Source: Sistotremastrum niveocremeum HHB9708 (Eukaryota > Basidiomycota > Agaricomycetes > Sistotremastrales > Sistotremastraceae). From it: a stretch of DNA of 64,000 nucleotides. Below are positions 34,613-45,605 of the stretch, piece by piece. The notes below the pieces were generated by a model. That model made no database searches. It was given only the letters and a program-made list of their open reading frames with translations, and had not been told where the DNA came from. Positions within the stretch are counted from its first letter, which is position 1, and each line of letters begins with the position of its first letter. The DNA is taken from positions 4,073-68,072 of the forward strand of contig KV419445.1 of NCBI GenBank assembly GCA_001630475.1, written 5' to 3'. The position numbers and the translations under genes are program-made.

Positions 34613-35666
34613 TGTTGTTATTGCTGATGTTTCGAGATGGACGATATTGGATGTTGATGCGTTCAACCGATGAATGGCGATCGTATTTATACCGTGAAGG
34701 ACCAAAGACAACCGACCGTTATGGGAGACTCCTCAGCGTTTGAACTTGGAGCCATCATCATGAAATGTATCAAAATCGGAGCAGTGGGCGAATGGTCATC
34801 ATAGTCGGGGGAGAGGAAAAAGGATAGACATCATCAATAATAAAGAACTCGATGAAGAACGAACGCTCCAAGACGGAGAAAAACCAAGCCTAGTTGCGGG
34901 TCTCATAACATCGCCGACAATCAGTCATCTGCCTGGTCGGCATTCGTCAGTGTCCGTTCGAGAGACTCTTCTCGACTCATGATCGGAATCACGAAGTGTA
35001 GATCAGCGCTCGTCGAAGTCGCAACTGTCGCCCAACTCGAGACGCCGTTGGAGCTATGCAAGAGGAGACAAAGTATCTGGGCGGCGGGATTGGAGCATTG
35101 ACCACGGAACGCAGATAATGGGTGAATAGGCAGTCTGATGATCTAGTCAAGATGCAAGGGTTGCAGTTGATAGTTTTGGTTTAAGAAAATTTCCCCAAGA
35201 GTTCGCCAGCTCCCGGTGCACAAATTACAATGCGGCGGAAGATCTCAATATTTGCCTACAGGTTAACCTGTCAAAACTGTACAGACCGTGATCTCATGTT
35301 GAGACGTCGACGATGCTGGGATGTCCAGTCGGAGTCGACTAGAAAAGAACACATCGTGATGGCAGCAGCGTTTGAAGAATATAAACTCAGGCGCCCATCC
35401 GGATCCAGCACTTCGATCGAGGGAAGCCACTGATTTGGATATGGCGATAAAATACTTATACAGTGTAGACACTAGTCGAGTGCGTCGGGAAAGAGAAGGA
35501 AAATACGTTGACTGTACATCTACATCTAACAATACAAACATCTTTGCAAGATGGTATGACCGAAGTCGTCATTACAAGAATGACTTCAGCGTTTTATCTA
35601 CCACTTCTGACCCCACCAACGGACTCCATCGTCTATATGATTCCGGGTCAGTTCATCCAATTGAAG
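34613..35666. other. Spacer between paralogue D and BOR1
   Basis: Promoter of D on the left, BOR1 3' flank on the right. No supportable gene. Confidence 0.5.
34684..34691 (-). promoter_or_regulatory. TATA box of paralogue D
   Basis: TATAAATA on the minus strand, 72-79 bp upstream of the ATG. Confidence 0.7.
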
Positions 35667-37703
35667 TCAGGAACTCGAACGAGCGCTTACGAAAGGCGAA
35701 GCAGTTGGTCCGTCCAGGATAGCAAGTTCTTCGTCGGTAAATGGTAGCAAAGGGACTATGAAGATCCTCAGCGGTATCAGCAGCGCGATAACGATGGGGA
35801 AGCCGATTGAGGCTATAACTTCCGGATCAGCTTAAGTAAGATATATTTGTAAAGTGAAGACGAACCGATAGTCTGCACGATAGCGAAGGTGGCACCAAAT
35901 CCGACTAATTGTAGAAGCAAAAATAAAACGATTCTCGAGCGGCGGACACGTCGAAAAGGATCCGTGGCAGACGTGAGTCTTTTTTCTCGAAGAAGATAGA
36001 AGATCTTCGCCGAGACGCCAGATCCGAGAAGGGCATCGACGCCCATATACCAGCTTTGCGCCCACGGTCAGCCTGGGTCGAACGGTAAAAGAGGAGCGAC
36101 ACACAACAAGCCTGCCAATACACCTCGTGGGATCAAGTTCAGTACGTGAAGGAAAGGTCCGGTTAGGAGGACAAGACACAGGGAGCCTTGTGCAAGATTT
36201 GATACTCGTTGCTCGACGACGCCGATGGGGAACTCATCGTGTCTTTCTGCTTTCATCTCTTGCTTCTCCTTTTCTCCCCCTTCCAAACCGCGCTCGTCAT
36301 GTGAGTCCCCCTCGTCTTTGGGTCGAGTAGTGCTCATCACTCGTAGAGAATGTGTATGGATAGGGGCCTGTGGGATTAGGCCATTTGGTGCGGGTGTGCC
36401 GAGAAGACCGGCGAGGAATGTCGTGATGCCAAGGAGCATAAAGTCCCAATGAAACCCTGGCGGTTTGCGTAGCGGGAACTCGGAGCCTTGGGCCATGAGA
36501 CTCTATATCATATTCATCAGTAGATGGCTAGCGAAAGAAGATAGGACATACCGAAACGTTATGATCGAAGTAGAACAAAACGAACAGAATGAAGCCAAAT
36601 GGAAAGGCGATACCAATCCATTTGCCATCCAACTCCCAGAATCTGACGATCCAACTTCGACCGCCAGCAGCAGTAAATGCACCGCCAACAGGTAGTGTAG
36701 ATGCATTGGCCGCATTGAAGGACCCCCAATATGAGACGCCGCTAGTCGCAAGGATACTGATCGGCATCCCGTAATCCGCAAGGAATCTCCGAGTAGCGGT
36801 ATTGAACAGCTTGGTGCGGGAGAGGAGGAGAAACAGGAACGAGAGCGATGTCATAAGGAGTGCGAGTATGATGGAGAGGAAGGCGGATGCTTGGGAATTG
36901 TCGTGCAGCTCTCGGGTGAGGATTTGAATGCCGTATTGAAGGTATACCCAGGAAACGAAGAATCCGAATGTGTCGCAGGGGAATCTAGTGACATAGCGAA
37001 GGAGATTGCACCCTATCATCGTATTGAGCATTGGGATCATGCGGCTGATCTCGAAGACGGTACTGACAATTGAAGATGGCTGCAATAAAATGGAGGATGG
37101 CGCCCCATAGATAAACCCAGCCTATGAATTGCAGATAATCCGGAGGATCCGTTTGAGATTGAAGGATATCGAAAATAGTTTTGTTGAAGACGGTGATGGG
37201 ACCTGTAACGCCAGCGATGACGAGCGGCTGGGCGCCAAAGAGCGAAAATACGAATGCTGGTATGAATGAAGCCAGAAGGACCTCTTCTACGCCATATTTC
37301 GATGTCGTCTCTATGAGATCCAATGAGAAAGCTATGCCAGGGAGAACGCTATTATGAGAAATAAATTCAGCGCACTCTGAAGCAAGAATAAGAGAATGAC
37401 ATACTTTGTGCAGAATGTGAATGCTGTAGCCGGTACCACTCTATAGTTCCATGCATCGGTCCAATCACTGACATAAAATGGCGCCCTTGCCCTCAGATCC
37501 CCTATAATCCCTCTAAAAGGGTGCAGGCGCAGGAACCGTTTTGCTTTGGTCGCAAAAGCTTCAGTCGAAGACGCCTGGCCTTCGTCTCTATCCCTCTTCT
37601 CCTCAAATGTTCTGTTCAAGGCAGCATCGTTCGTAACGGGGAGAACACCTGGTTCAGGTGTCGGTGCTAGCGTCCTTGAAGGACTTGGTACAAGGGACTC
37701 CAT
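35667..37703 (-). CDS. BOR1: Bor1-like anion (borate/bicarbonate-type) transporter
   Basis: SLC4-family plasma- or vacuolar-membrane transporter, the fungal boron exporter group. The start at 37703 gives a cytosolic tail, then FRGIIGDLRARAPFYVSDWT, the typical entry. Membrane blocks follow: SKYGVEEVLLASFIPAFVFS, QPLVIAGVTGPITVFNKTIF, TDPPDYLQFIGWVYLWGAIL, FPCDTFGFFVSWVYLQYG, FWELDGKWIGIAFPFGFILF and FHWDFMLLGITTFLAGLLGT followed by PAPNGLIPQAPIHTHSLRV. The late part has FLHVLNLIPRGVLAGLFWYM (across an intron) and VDALLGSGVSAKIFYLL, and the end is FTDEELAILDGPTASPF with the stop at 35667-35669. Introns are short and GT-AG. It sits between paralogues D and E without obvious functional link to them. 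Confidence 0.9.
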
Positions 37704-38126
37704 GTCCTAAGTTGGTCGTCGTGAAGAGTCGTTCAAGCGTAAAATAAAATATCTGGGAGAGCTCTAGAGATTGTGAAGACCAGCGAGCATTTCCAGAGAC
37801 CTCCTGATTCGATGCTTGGAGAACAGCGAGGAGAGAGAGCTGGAGGGGTCACCGTTGGAGCTGGTGTGGTGTACTAGTAAGTCTCGGGCTTCCGAATTGG
37901 TCCGAGCTCGAATATCTTGCGAAGTCTGTAGTTTGAGCGAATCGACGTGTAATCTATATTCGCAGGTCATCCATGTCTAGGGTTGAAATAGACAGTACTG
38001 AAGGGCGAGACAACAGATCTGAAATATTGACGCATATGATTATATTTATTTCCATATCCATTCCAGATTTTGTACATGTCATAAACTAGTTGGCTAATGC
38101 ACAGTGGCTGGAGAAGTTCATAACGT
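37704..38126. other. Spacer between BOR1 and paralogue E
   Basis: BOR1 promoter side and 3' end of E. A minus-strand open frame (37764-37970) lacks motifs. Confidence 0.5.
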
Positions 38127-38705
38127 TCACAGAGCAAAGATAGGCGCTCCTGAGACCAAAGAGAGAATCGTGACCTTCGAGGCACCGTTCTCTTGAGCGA
38201 TTCTAAATTGTTCCAAATTAGAGACACAAACAGGGTCATGAAGCAGGAAGGCGTACTGAGCATTAAGGGAGACTTGAACAGCTTCACCCTGACCAACACC
38301 GGAAGAGGGCGCATGGTTTACGTTCCAGCTGAAGAACAAGCCAACTTGACCAGCCTGAGATATTTTCATTAGTAACCTTCGAATGAAACTGGCGATGGTA
38401 CGACTTACGCCGACTCCAGTGTCGTTCTCGACGGAGTTGGAGAAGTTGGCGGTCTCGGGGCTGAAGCTTTGTTGAACAGAGTTCAACTTCGCTCGGAGAG
38501 CGCTGTTGTCGAGCTTCTTGCCATTGATATATGCCTCCACATTGGCACTGAACGTGTTATCGAACCGAGTATCGAATAGATCAATGGGACCGGGACCACC
38601 GCCACCAGGAGGGTTAGTGATGTGGATAGCGGCGGGAGAAGAAAGGAGGGATGTAATGGCATCTTCGAGCCATTGGGCGAGAGTGGGTTGTTCAGGAGCA
38701 GACAT
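38127..38705 (-). CDS. Small intracellular protein of the same family, paralogue E
   Basis: Three exons. The ATG at 38705 gives MSAPEQPTLAQWLEDAITSL, a loop PPGGGGPGPIDLFD, FDNTFSANVEAYIN, LDNSALRAKLNSVQQSFSPE and SNSVENDTGVG. Exon 2 has AGQVGLFFSWNVNHAPSSG and AVQVSLNAQ; exon 3 has ENGASKVTILSLVSGAPIF and stops at 38127. Both introns are 54 nt, a multiple of three, and contain no stop codon, so the whole gene and its 5' leader form one uninterrupted 759-nt frame (38127-38885). The introns were recognised by GT-AG ends and by comparison with D and A, which lack the corresponding residues. No signal peptide; function unknown. Confidence 0.77.
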   Translation of the reverse strand: MSAPEQPTLAQWLEDAITSLLSSPAAIHITNPPGGGGPGPIDLFDTRFDNTFSANVEAYINGKKLDNSALRAKLNSVQQSFSPETANFSNSVENDTGVGVSRTIASFIRRLLMKISQAGQVGLFFSWNVNHAPSSGVGQGEAVQVSLNAQYAFLLHDPVCVSNLEQFRIAQENGASKVTILSLVSGAPIFAL

Positions 38706-38764
38706 ATTGTTAATTGAAGTTGGTGTGTATGAGAATGGTCTGTTCAGTGGGCGAAGACGAGGGG

Positions 38765-38773
38765 CATTTATAC
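38765..38773 (-). promoter_or_regulatory. TATA box of paralogue E
   Basis: GTATAAATG on the minus strand, 60-68 bp upstream of the ATG at 38705. It lies inside the open 5' leader, which argues against the ATG at 38885 being used. Confidence 0.7.
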
Positions 38774-39907
38774 TTGAAAGATGCGGAGACGGTCGGCGAA
38801 GAACTGAGCTGAGACACCGCCCATTGTTGAAGCTCGGGTACACGAAATGAAGTCTCGATTTGAGCCCTGCCCGCGCCGTTGCCATATTTACGACAAGATG
38901 GCGATTGATACGAATGATGAGATTCTGACCGTTCGAAGGCTTGTGACTTTAAGTTGGTAAGGCTGGGAGTTCTCGAGTGGCCATCCGAGCTGGCGCCGTG
39001 CCTGGACCCTTCAAACTTCCGCCCGTTCTCATCGACTCGCAAAGACTCCTATCCATGTGACTGATTGGCTGATTTTTAAAGGACTCGTAAGGGACGCTCA
39101 GGGATTTTGAATGAAACGCCGTAGTAGGCCAGACGCCGTCGCTGTGTATTGAAGTGGAGCTCAAGAAAGCGAGAGTAGATGCAATATGTGGCGTCGGTGA
39201 GCGTCGGCTGCGCTGCCGCAGCGAATAACAATTAGACTTGGGCGGTAGAAGGTGAAAATTCCCCGCGATTTCACGTACTCGTTCACGTACCCAACCCCAT
39301 GGTATGATGGTTAGCGCGCCCTCCAGTTGATCGAGGAATAAGTGAGTGGGTTGGCATTACTTGTATTCGGAAGGTCCTATAAACCTCGCCCAGCGACTGA
39401 GAAACCTAGCGATGTTCATGGTGACGACCTTAATTCTTTAATCGAAGACCTCAGGTCCCGGGATCTGACGACCAAAACTACGATTTCGGAGACAGTTTCA
39501 AGATGTAAGCTCAACACAGCCTGACATAGCGGCGGCTAGTAGAGTGGGCCCGTGACATCGACAGTCCTGAATAGCAGCAACAAAGAAACCGTTTGATGAG
39601 CAGTGCATGTAATATCGGTCAATGAGATAATCAGATGTGCGGGTGACCAGAATATCCTGGGCGGCGAAGCGCTGATGGTGGTCGAAATGCAAGAGGCAGT
39701 TCCGGAGCCTCGGAATCGCTTTAGCCAGCCTCAGGCTTGTCCGCTACGTCGCAGACGCGTCCTCTGGATCCCCTCACGACATTGAACATCTTCTAATATC
39801 TTGAAAATCTCTACCATTTCGTTGGAAAGTGAAGACCTTGATCTGGGCAGCCAAATTCTATTGAATAACTGTCCGAGCGGACGTCGCTTCAGTCAAATGG
39901 CCTCCAA

Positions 39908-40216
39908 ATGAAATCTTTAGCGTATGCTCGACTTCGGTATTCCTGCGAAGTAGACCAGCTGGATGAAGCTCTGGCTCTGTGCCTGCATCGTTTGGATGGA
40001 CGGGAAGTCATCGCTGTGTCTTCATTCTGTGAGTATGATTGACCTTCGCACAATGCGATTCCGCTGATCATGGATCAACCGGATACGATAGTTTTGAAGT
40101 CATTCGGTCGATCCATCGTCAAATCTCCTCCGTTACCTGTCACTGGGCCCATTTTCGTTGTTTTACAATCCCAAGTTGCAAGTAAATGTCCCGGAACTGA
40201 GGTCCTGGTCGCTTAG
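39908..40216 (+). CDS. Possible small two-exon gene, unknown product
   Basis: Exons 39908-40028 and 40092-40216 join at GT-AG in phase 1 to 81 codons: start MKSLAYARLRYSCEVDQLDE, then ALCLHRLDGREVIAVSSF, and after the intron SFGRSIVKSPPLPVTGPIFV and VLQSQVASKCPGTEVLVA before a TAG. The pattern of residues looks coding but resembles no family I know. It may be part of a longer or decayed gene. Confidence 0.3.
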
Positions 40217-41230
40217 GGGGAAAGCGGACTACGAAGAAAGAAACAAACGGAGAGCGTTCGAGGCAGTTGCCCATCCAGGATTTCGAGGACATCTTTCGAA
40301 GGGAATCCCATACCGATCTTGGAGCCGTGAACACCAGCTTTTGGCAGGTTCTCCTCTGAACGTCGTCTCGTGGTCAGATGCTGCGCGGAAGATCATTGGC
40401 CAGATTGAAATATAGGGATCCTCGGACGTTGTCGTCGTAATGAAGGCCCCCTCATCTGCGATTGCATATCAACCTCAAAAGGGTTCAGAGTGATCCGCTG
40501 TTTCTTTGGCAATCGTGCTCACTGGGTCCAGCAGGACAACTCTGGCTGGATGTCCCGTGCTCAGTGGAATAGCCAGCACTTCCTCGATGGCCCTGAGATA
40601 TTGTTGCCGCCCTGGCTCCTAAAATCTGTTCTCCTCTGGAGCCTATCCCTACCTGATCTCGTTAGCCTTGGCTCTACTCTGCTCTCTCCCATATCGGGTC
40701 CTGGATGATCGCATCGTCTTCCCAATGTGGCAGGAGATTTTCTTCTTCGTGGGTCGAAGGCGTATTGTCTTTGTAGGTGGCATCTCCGTCTGGCGCCCGA
40801 AAACGCTGAACTCAGCAGGCTGGTCGACAAGCTCGATGATTTTGACCCCGACGAAATGCTACATGTTCCAAGAGTTGTTACGCAGAATATCATAGCAAAC
40901 TTTAAATTAAACCGACGCACCTATACTCACTGCCACCCTTCTTGCGACTGATTCTCCCGTTTGCGCGTCTCCTGTCCACTCAAAATTCTCCGTAAATTAA
41001 GAAGAAGATTCCTGGACCGGGCTACAGCAGCGCACCCAACTTGAACGGAATATTTGCCTGGACTTCAGGTTTGCTCGTCGAGGAAACGGCCGAGCACTTC
41101 CGCTGCCCAAACTCGACCAAACTCTGACAGTGACTTTCCGCCACACCCTCATCTCGCTCCGAATCAAAGCTCTGCCTCTCTCTCTCCCGATCTTAAATCG
41201 CTCTTCATCAACTCCGAGACGCGGTTATCA

Positions 41231-42461
41231 ATGAGCTTTTATCTTTTACCTGAAGAAATCTGTCTTCAGATCGCGAGTCTCGTTGCCCGCGGCGATTCAG
41301 TCAGGCGTCGTGATCTACGCAGTCTCTATGCATCCAGTTCGTCCTGGAGAAGGATAGCGATGCCACTGTTGTGGTCCAGAGTCACCGTCGCGTGGCATCG
41401 ACGATGGAAGCGTACTTTCAAGCCGATGTTAGATTTCATGTCTACAATCGCGATTTTCGTGAAAAGACTGGAAATTGTCACTAAGTCCAGAGCTCCAACC
41501 ATCCTGGACGATGCAGATCAGATGCCCGAAGATATTCAACAATCTCTATTGAGATTTTTACAAGGCAGCGAGAACGTGGAGGAACTGGTCATCCGCTCAG
41601 AGGCTGATCCTCTGGCCATCACAGACCGGTTCATGAGTGATCTGATCGCAAACGTTCTTCCGTCGATCGTTTTTCCGCGACTGCTTATCTGCAGGCTCGA
41701 TGTTTTACGAAGGATTGAGATGCAAGACCTGAGTTGTCCCGATCTCGCAGAATTTATTGGTCAACAAACATCTATCCACACGCTCTCATTATCTATACCG
41801 GAAGGGATAGTCGATGCCCTGATTCGTAAAGGCTGCATAGATGTCTATCACAAGGCGATCGATCATCTATCAGCCCTTCAAGAGTTGGACACGTGCCTCG
41901 TGCTTTTACTCGCAGCGTCTGAATCGTTGGCTACTCGCCTCGAGATTGCCCACATACACTCATGCCATGACATAATGTCTGCTTTGTCAATTCATCCTAG
42001 AACCTTCCCGGGAATACGAAAGTTGGTGTTGGAGAAAGGCAACGTCGCGTTCAGCCCAGCTAATCTCCTGATTCTTGATGGCATGTTTACCAACGTCGTG
42101 GAGATACACGGCCTCAGGCTGCCCCAAGAATTCATTGTGAGCTGCCTGCGCCGCGACTTTCGTGACTTTAAAGATACTTAACTACGAATAGGCAACACTG
42201 ATAGACGTCGATCAGATGGATCGTCAGCTCGATGTGCTGTCAGTGCATTTCAAAAAGCTCCGAGTGCTACAAATGAAGCTTGATGGTCGACCATTGGAAA
42301 TTTACCAGGCTGAAGAAGCCCTGAAAAGATTCCAAAGATACTTTCCAACCCTACGGTTGGTAACCCTTGTCGGTCCCAAGACGTCATCTGCCAGCTGCAC
42401 TCTTCGCATCGTACAAGTCTTCCCTCTCAATTCGGATCCGTCCATTTCGCCCGAACAATGA
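41231..42461 (+). CDS. F-box-like protein (paralogue 2)
   Basis: Two exons, 41231-42136 and 42216-42461, joined in phase 0, 383 residues. The start MSFYLLPEEICLQIASLVAR leads into LRSLYASSSSWRRIAMPLLW, an F-box of the same type as the protein at 18069-19383. The body follows the same plan: RLEIVTKSRAP, ENVEELVIRSEADPL, LPSIVFPRLLICRLDVL, TSIHTLSLSIPEG and, in the last exon, LRVLQMKLDGRPLEIYQAEE and FQRYFPTLRLVTLVG. Compared with paralogue 1 the sequences are clearly homologous but far diverged, while the intron near the end is at the same place. An earlier in-frame ATG (41054) would add 59 low-complexity residues and is less likely. It would serve as an SCF ubiquitin ligase adaptor; the substrate is unknown. 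Confidence 0.75.
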
Positions 42462-44160
42462 TCAACAGGACCAGGAAAGACGTTGTCGTTCGCTCAAGCA
42501 TGAGAGAGAATTTGGGTTCATTCAGTGTCCCATCTGTTTCCAACTCGAGGACAAAAGAGAGAGGTGCTTTCTGGGATACTTCCGTCAGCAATTGAGCTCG
42601 AGAAGCTAAGAATCACGTCTCGGGATGAGCGCGAGTATGATTGAACTTCACGGGACCTGGTTCGGAAGCGAAATTATGCAGACCCCACCTGAGCATCTGC
42701 CGACTTCATTCAGTCTTGTGCACTGAAGAGAAGTTCGAAGTTAGGAACTCACGGAGCGGATCTTGCGCATCAGAATATGTCTGAAGCATCCATCGACGAT
42801 CGCAAGTCAAGTCAACAATACTTACGTTGTGGCTCTCGGAAGCTTCCACAGGCGTGCGCCTCCCCTGAACGGATCACTCAGTTCCCGCTGGCCTGAGAAG
42901 TGTCTTTCCTAAACCCGGATCCAGGGCTCCTGATGAAAACCCTCGATCATCCGTCATTGATTTACGACGGTATTCATAGAAGTACTTACGAAATTAAGGC
43001 CAGGCCAGTAGATCTCGACTTCTGGCTCAAGGATCAGGTGTCAGCGAATATCAGACAATGATGTCGCAAGAAATAGTCAGGTTCAAGATCGGCTGTGCTT
43101 GGCTCATGTCTTGGCTATTCTACAGACAGATCGAAGGCTAGGGGGTCAGTTGAATGATCTGATCATACCACATCGTTCAATCGCCTGACATGCAATCTTC
43201 GACTAAATTCGGATTGCATGCACAATCCCAGCCATCACGAACCTACGCATGGGCGAGGCTGAGGGGACACGATACTTGAGAAATGACAGCTTTCGTTGCT
43301 TCGGGGTTTGACGTACACCCCATGACTTGTTGGAAACTTGCCCACTCAACGTTGGAACAAAGCATAGTTGGCCTCCGGGATCCGACGAGCTTCCGAACTC
43401 GAGGACTCGACCGGATTCAAGACGTTGTCTGCCCGCGTTAATCAAATGCAAACGCAGAGGCTCTGCGTAGCGGCTTTTCTTGTAACTTGTGACATTCAAC
43501 TTGACCTTTGACCTCTGAGAAATCCTGGCTATTGCTTGGGCACCGGATTCTCTTCGACCGAGATGCCGCCATAGGCCCATAGGCCGCCATGTCGCTGGTT
43601 CCTACCCCAGATCCACAAGCATTGTTTGTTGAATGCTAGGCGTAGGGGTTATACGTCTTTAACTCTCACCGGAAGCCTGATCAGGCGAACTAGACGGTTT
43701 CATTTCTTTCCATCATGAGACCGCGCAACTCTCAGGCTCGGGCGTCTAACAGATATTTCCGTGACTTTGAGCCTGAGGATTGGAGTACACTCCTTCACGA
43801 GCTAGTCATTCGGCCACAACATTCGACTACTTATTCTGGATATGAGAAAAACATGGTTCATTCAATGCATGGATCACGTAGCGGGTCTGATCCAGCCATC
43901 ACCCTTTTCTTTAATGGCCAGGCCATTCTTGGAAGCAAGGATTCATCGCAATTGTTGCGTCTTCCAACGTGATCACCATCGCATCGATATAGCCGTTTCA
44001 TGTGACGTAAATGGCTCTTCAGACGTGCTGTTGCAGAGATCAATATTTTGAGGTAGGTTGGATGCTAAAGCGTATATATACTGCCTAACGCGCCTCACTT
44101 TGAAGACCAGGTCCCCAGCCTCTTCAATCTCATTTCGCGCAATCTATTCGCACTATCACC
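42462..44160. other. Spacer with no supportable gene
   Basis: Open frames at 43203-43580 (minus) and 43715-43972 (plus) show no recognised domain. The lectin promoter lies at the right end. Confidence 0.45.
44074..44081 (+). promoter_or_regulatory. TATA box of the fucose-lectin gene
   Basis: TATATATA, 80-87 bp upstream of the ATG at 44161, at the end of an otherwise ordinary spacer. Confidence 0.65.
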
Positions 44161-45114
44161 ATGTCTAACATCAAAGGCACTGGCCTCGCTGCCATCCAGT
44201 GGGAGAATAATGGTGAGACTGTCTCTGTACGCATGGATGTCGACTGACAAATTGCCCTGATAGGTCTTCATCTTCGCGTGTACCATCAACACACCGACGG
44301 TTTCGTCTATGAGTCCGCTCTCGACGACAATGTCGGCGGTGGCTGGCATAGCACCCAAAAGCTGTTCCAGGCTAGACTCCGCTCTCCCCTTTCCGCCATT
44401 GTCTGGAACACCAGCGCTGGTTCTCCCCAGATCCGAGTATATTACCTCGATGATCAGGGTGCTGTCCAGGAATACGTCTACAGCGGTGGCTGGAGCAAGG
44501 GCGCGTCTCTCCCCGCATCCAACGTCTCTCCCATCACCGGTCTCGCCGCCGTTAGGTGGTCCGACGAACCGCAGATCCGCGTTTACTACCAGCAGAAGGA
44601 CAACGTCATTCACGAGGTTGTCTGGAGCCATGGCTGGTCGGCCGGTGCTACCTTGTCGGCCGCCTTTTCTGGTACCGCGATCGCCGCGACCACCTATTCC
44701 GACAGTTCCACCATCCGCGTTTACTATCAGCAGGCCGACTATAAGCTTCACGAGGCAGCTTGGATCTCTGGCTGGAAGTTCCGCACCCTCGACGACGTGA
44801 CGCCTCCCGCTGGTGGCATCGCAGCCGTCGGTTGGCTCGAGGGCGGACATGCTCCTACTCTCCGCGTCTATTCCCAGAGTCAGCGGGATACCATCCAGGA
44901 GTTGTCTTATGACGACCCTAGTGGATGGGTTTACCCTACTCGCGTTCTAGATCCCAACGTCGCGCCTTCTGATGGATCGATTGCTGCTGTTCATTGGCTT
45001 AATGGACCCAATCAGATTCGTGTTTACGTCCAAGCCAGTGGTCGTAACATCACGGAACTTGTCTGGGATGGGCCGAGTGGAAGGGGCTGGTATTCCCAAG
45101 TTCTGAACTTCTGA
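44161..45114 (+). CDS. Fungal fucose-specific lectin (Aleuria aurantia lectin family)
   Basis: Exons 44161-44212 and 44264-45114 give 300 residues, close to the 312 of Aleuria lectin. The fold is a six-bladed beta-propeller that binds fucose between blades. Repeated blade signatures are visible: GLAAIQWENNGLHLRVYHQ, SAIVWNTSAGSPQIRVYYLD, GLAAVRWSDEPQIRVYYQQ, STIRVYYQQADYKLHEAAW, PTLRVYSQSQRDTIQELSY and NQIRVYVQASGRNITELVW. Arg of each IRVY and the Glu of the following QE/HE/TEL strand are the residues known to contact fucose in this family, and the Trp at the loop (WSxGW) supplies stacking. No signal peptide, so it is cytoplasmic like other mushroom defence lectins. It is preceded by a TATA box. 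Confidence 0.92.
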
Positions 45115-45605
45115 AACCATTGTCGTGAAAAATGTCCTTCATAGTTGTTCTCCAAACTTCGTCTTTGTAAAAGAAAAAAAAATGTAGTCAGAGCTCGGTG
45201 TCAACTTGATCAATGAAATGTTCGGTGTTCGATTGTTATATTTGTTTGAGCACTGGAGGATACCTAGGAAAACCAATACGTATACATGGTGCAATGGTCG
45301 CAACGGTGACCGGACAGCGATCGCCGACAAGCCCGAGAATCAAAATTGACGTGATCCTTGAGCAATCGAGATTTGTTTGCAGTTTCAACACACCTCATCA
45401 TGAAATATATAAGTAGTGAGAAAGCGGATTGCCGGCCAAACAGTCTAGTCATAGCATCATAATATCAACAATAGTGCATGCATGCAAGGAGAAAAACAGG
45501 AAGAATGCATAAAGATCATACGCGTTCTCGAAATATATGGCGACAATTACTACTAACGGAGACTTGAGCATTAGAAGATCGTGACGAAGAGTTCACCGAT
45601 GCAAA
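45115..45605. other. Convergent 3' spacer between lectin and eIF3a
   Basis: Includes an A-run on the plus strand near 45173-45182. Nothing else recognised. Confidence 0.5.

Larger units (their letters stand above)
38706..41230. other. Mostly uncharacterised region with coding-like fragments
   Basis: Contains promoter E, several open plus-strand stretches (39342-39524, 40158-40415, 40727-40951) with coding-like composition, and one possible two-exon small gene listed separately. I could not assemble a larger gene or recognise a domain. Confidence 0.4.

Noticed and set aside
39290-39354. tRNA D-arm-like ATGGTATGATGGTTAGCG flanked by CCAACCC and GGGTTGG
   Set aside because: No anticodon stem or T-arm with the required spacing; the 7-bp pairing alone is weak.
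43203-43580. 125-codon minus-strand frame upstream of the lectin
   Set aside because: Basic composition without motif or splice partner; likely chance.
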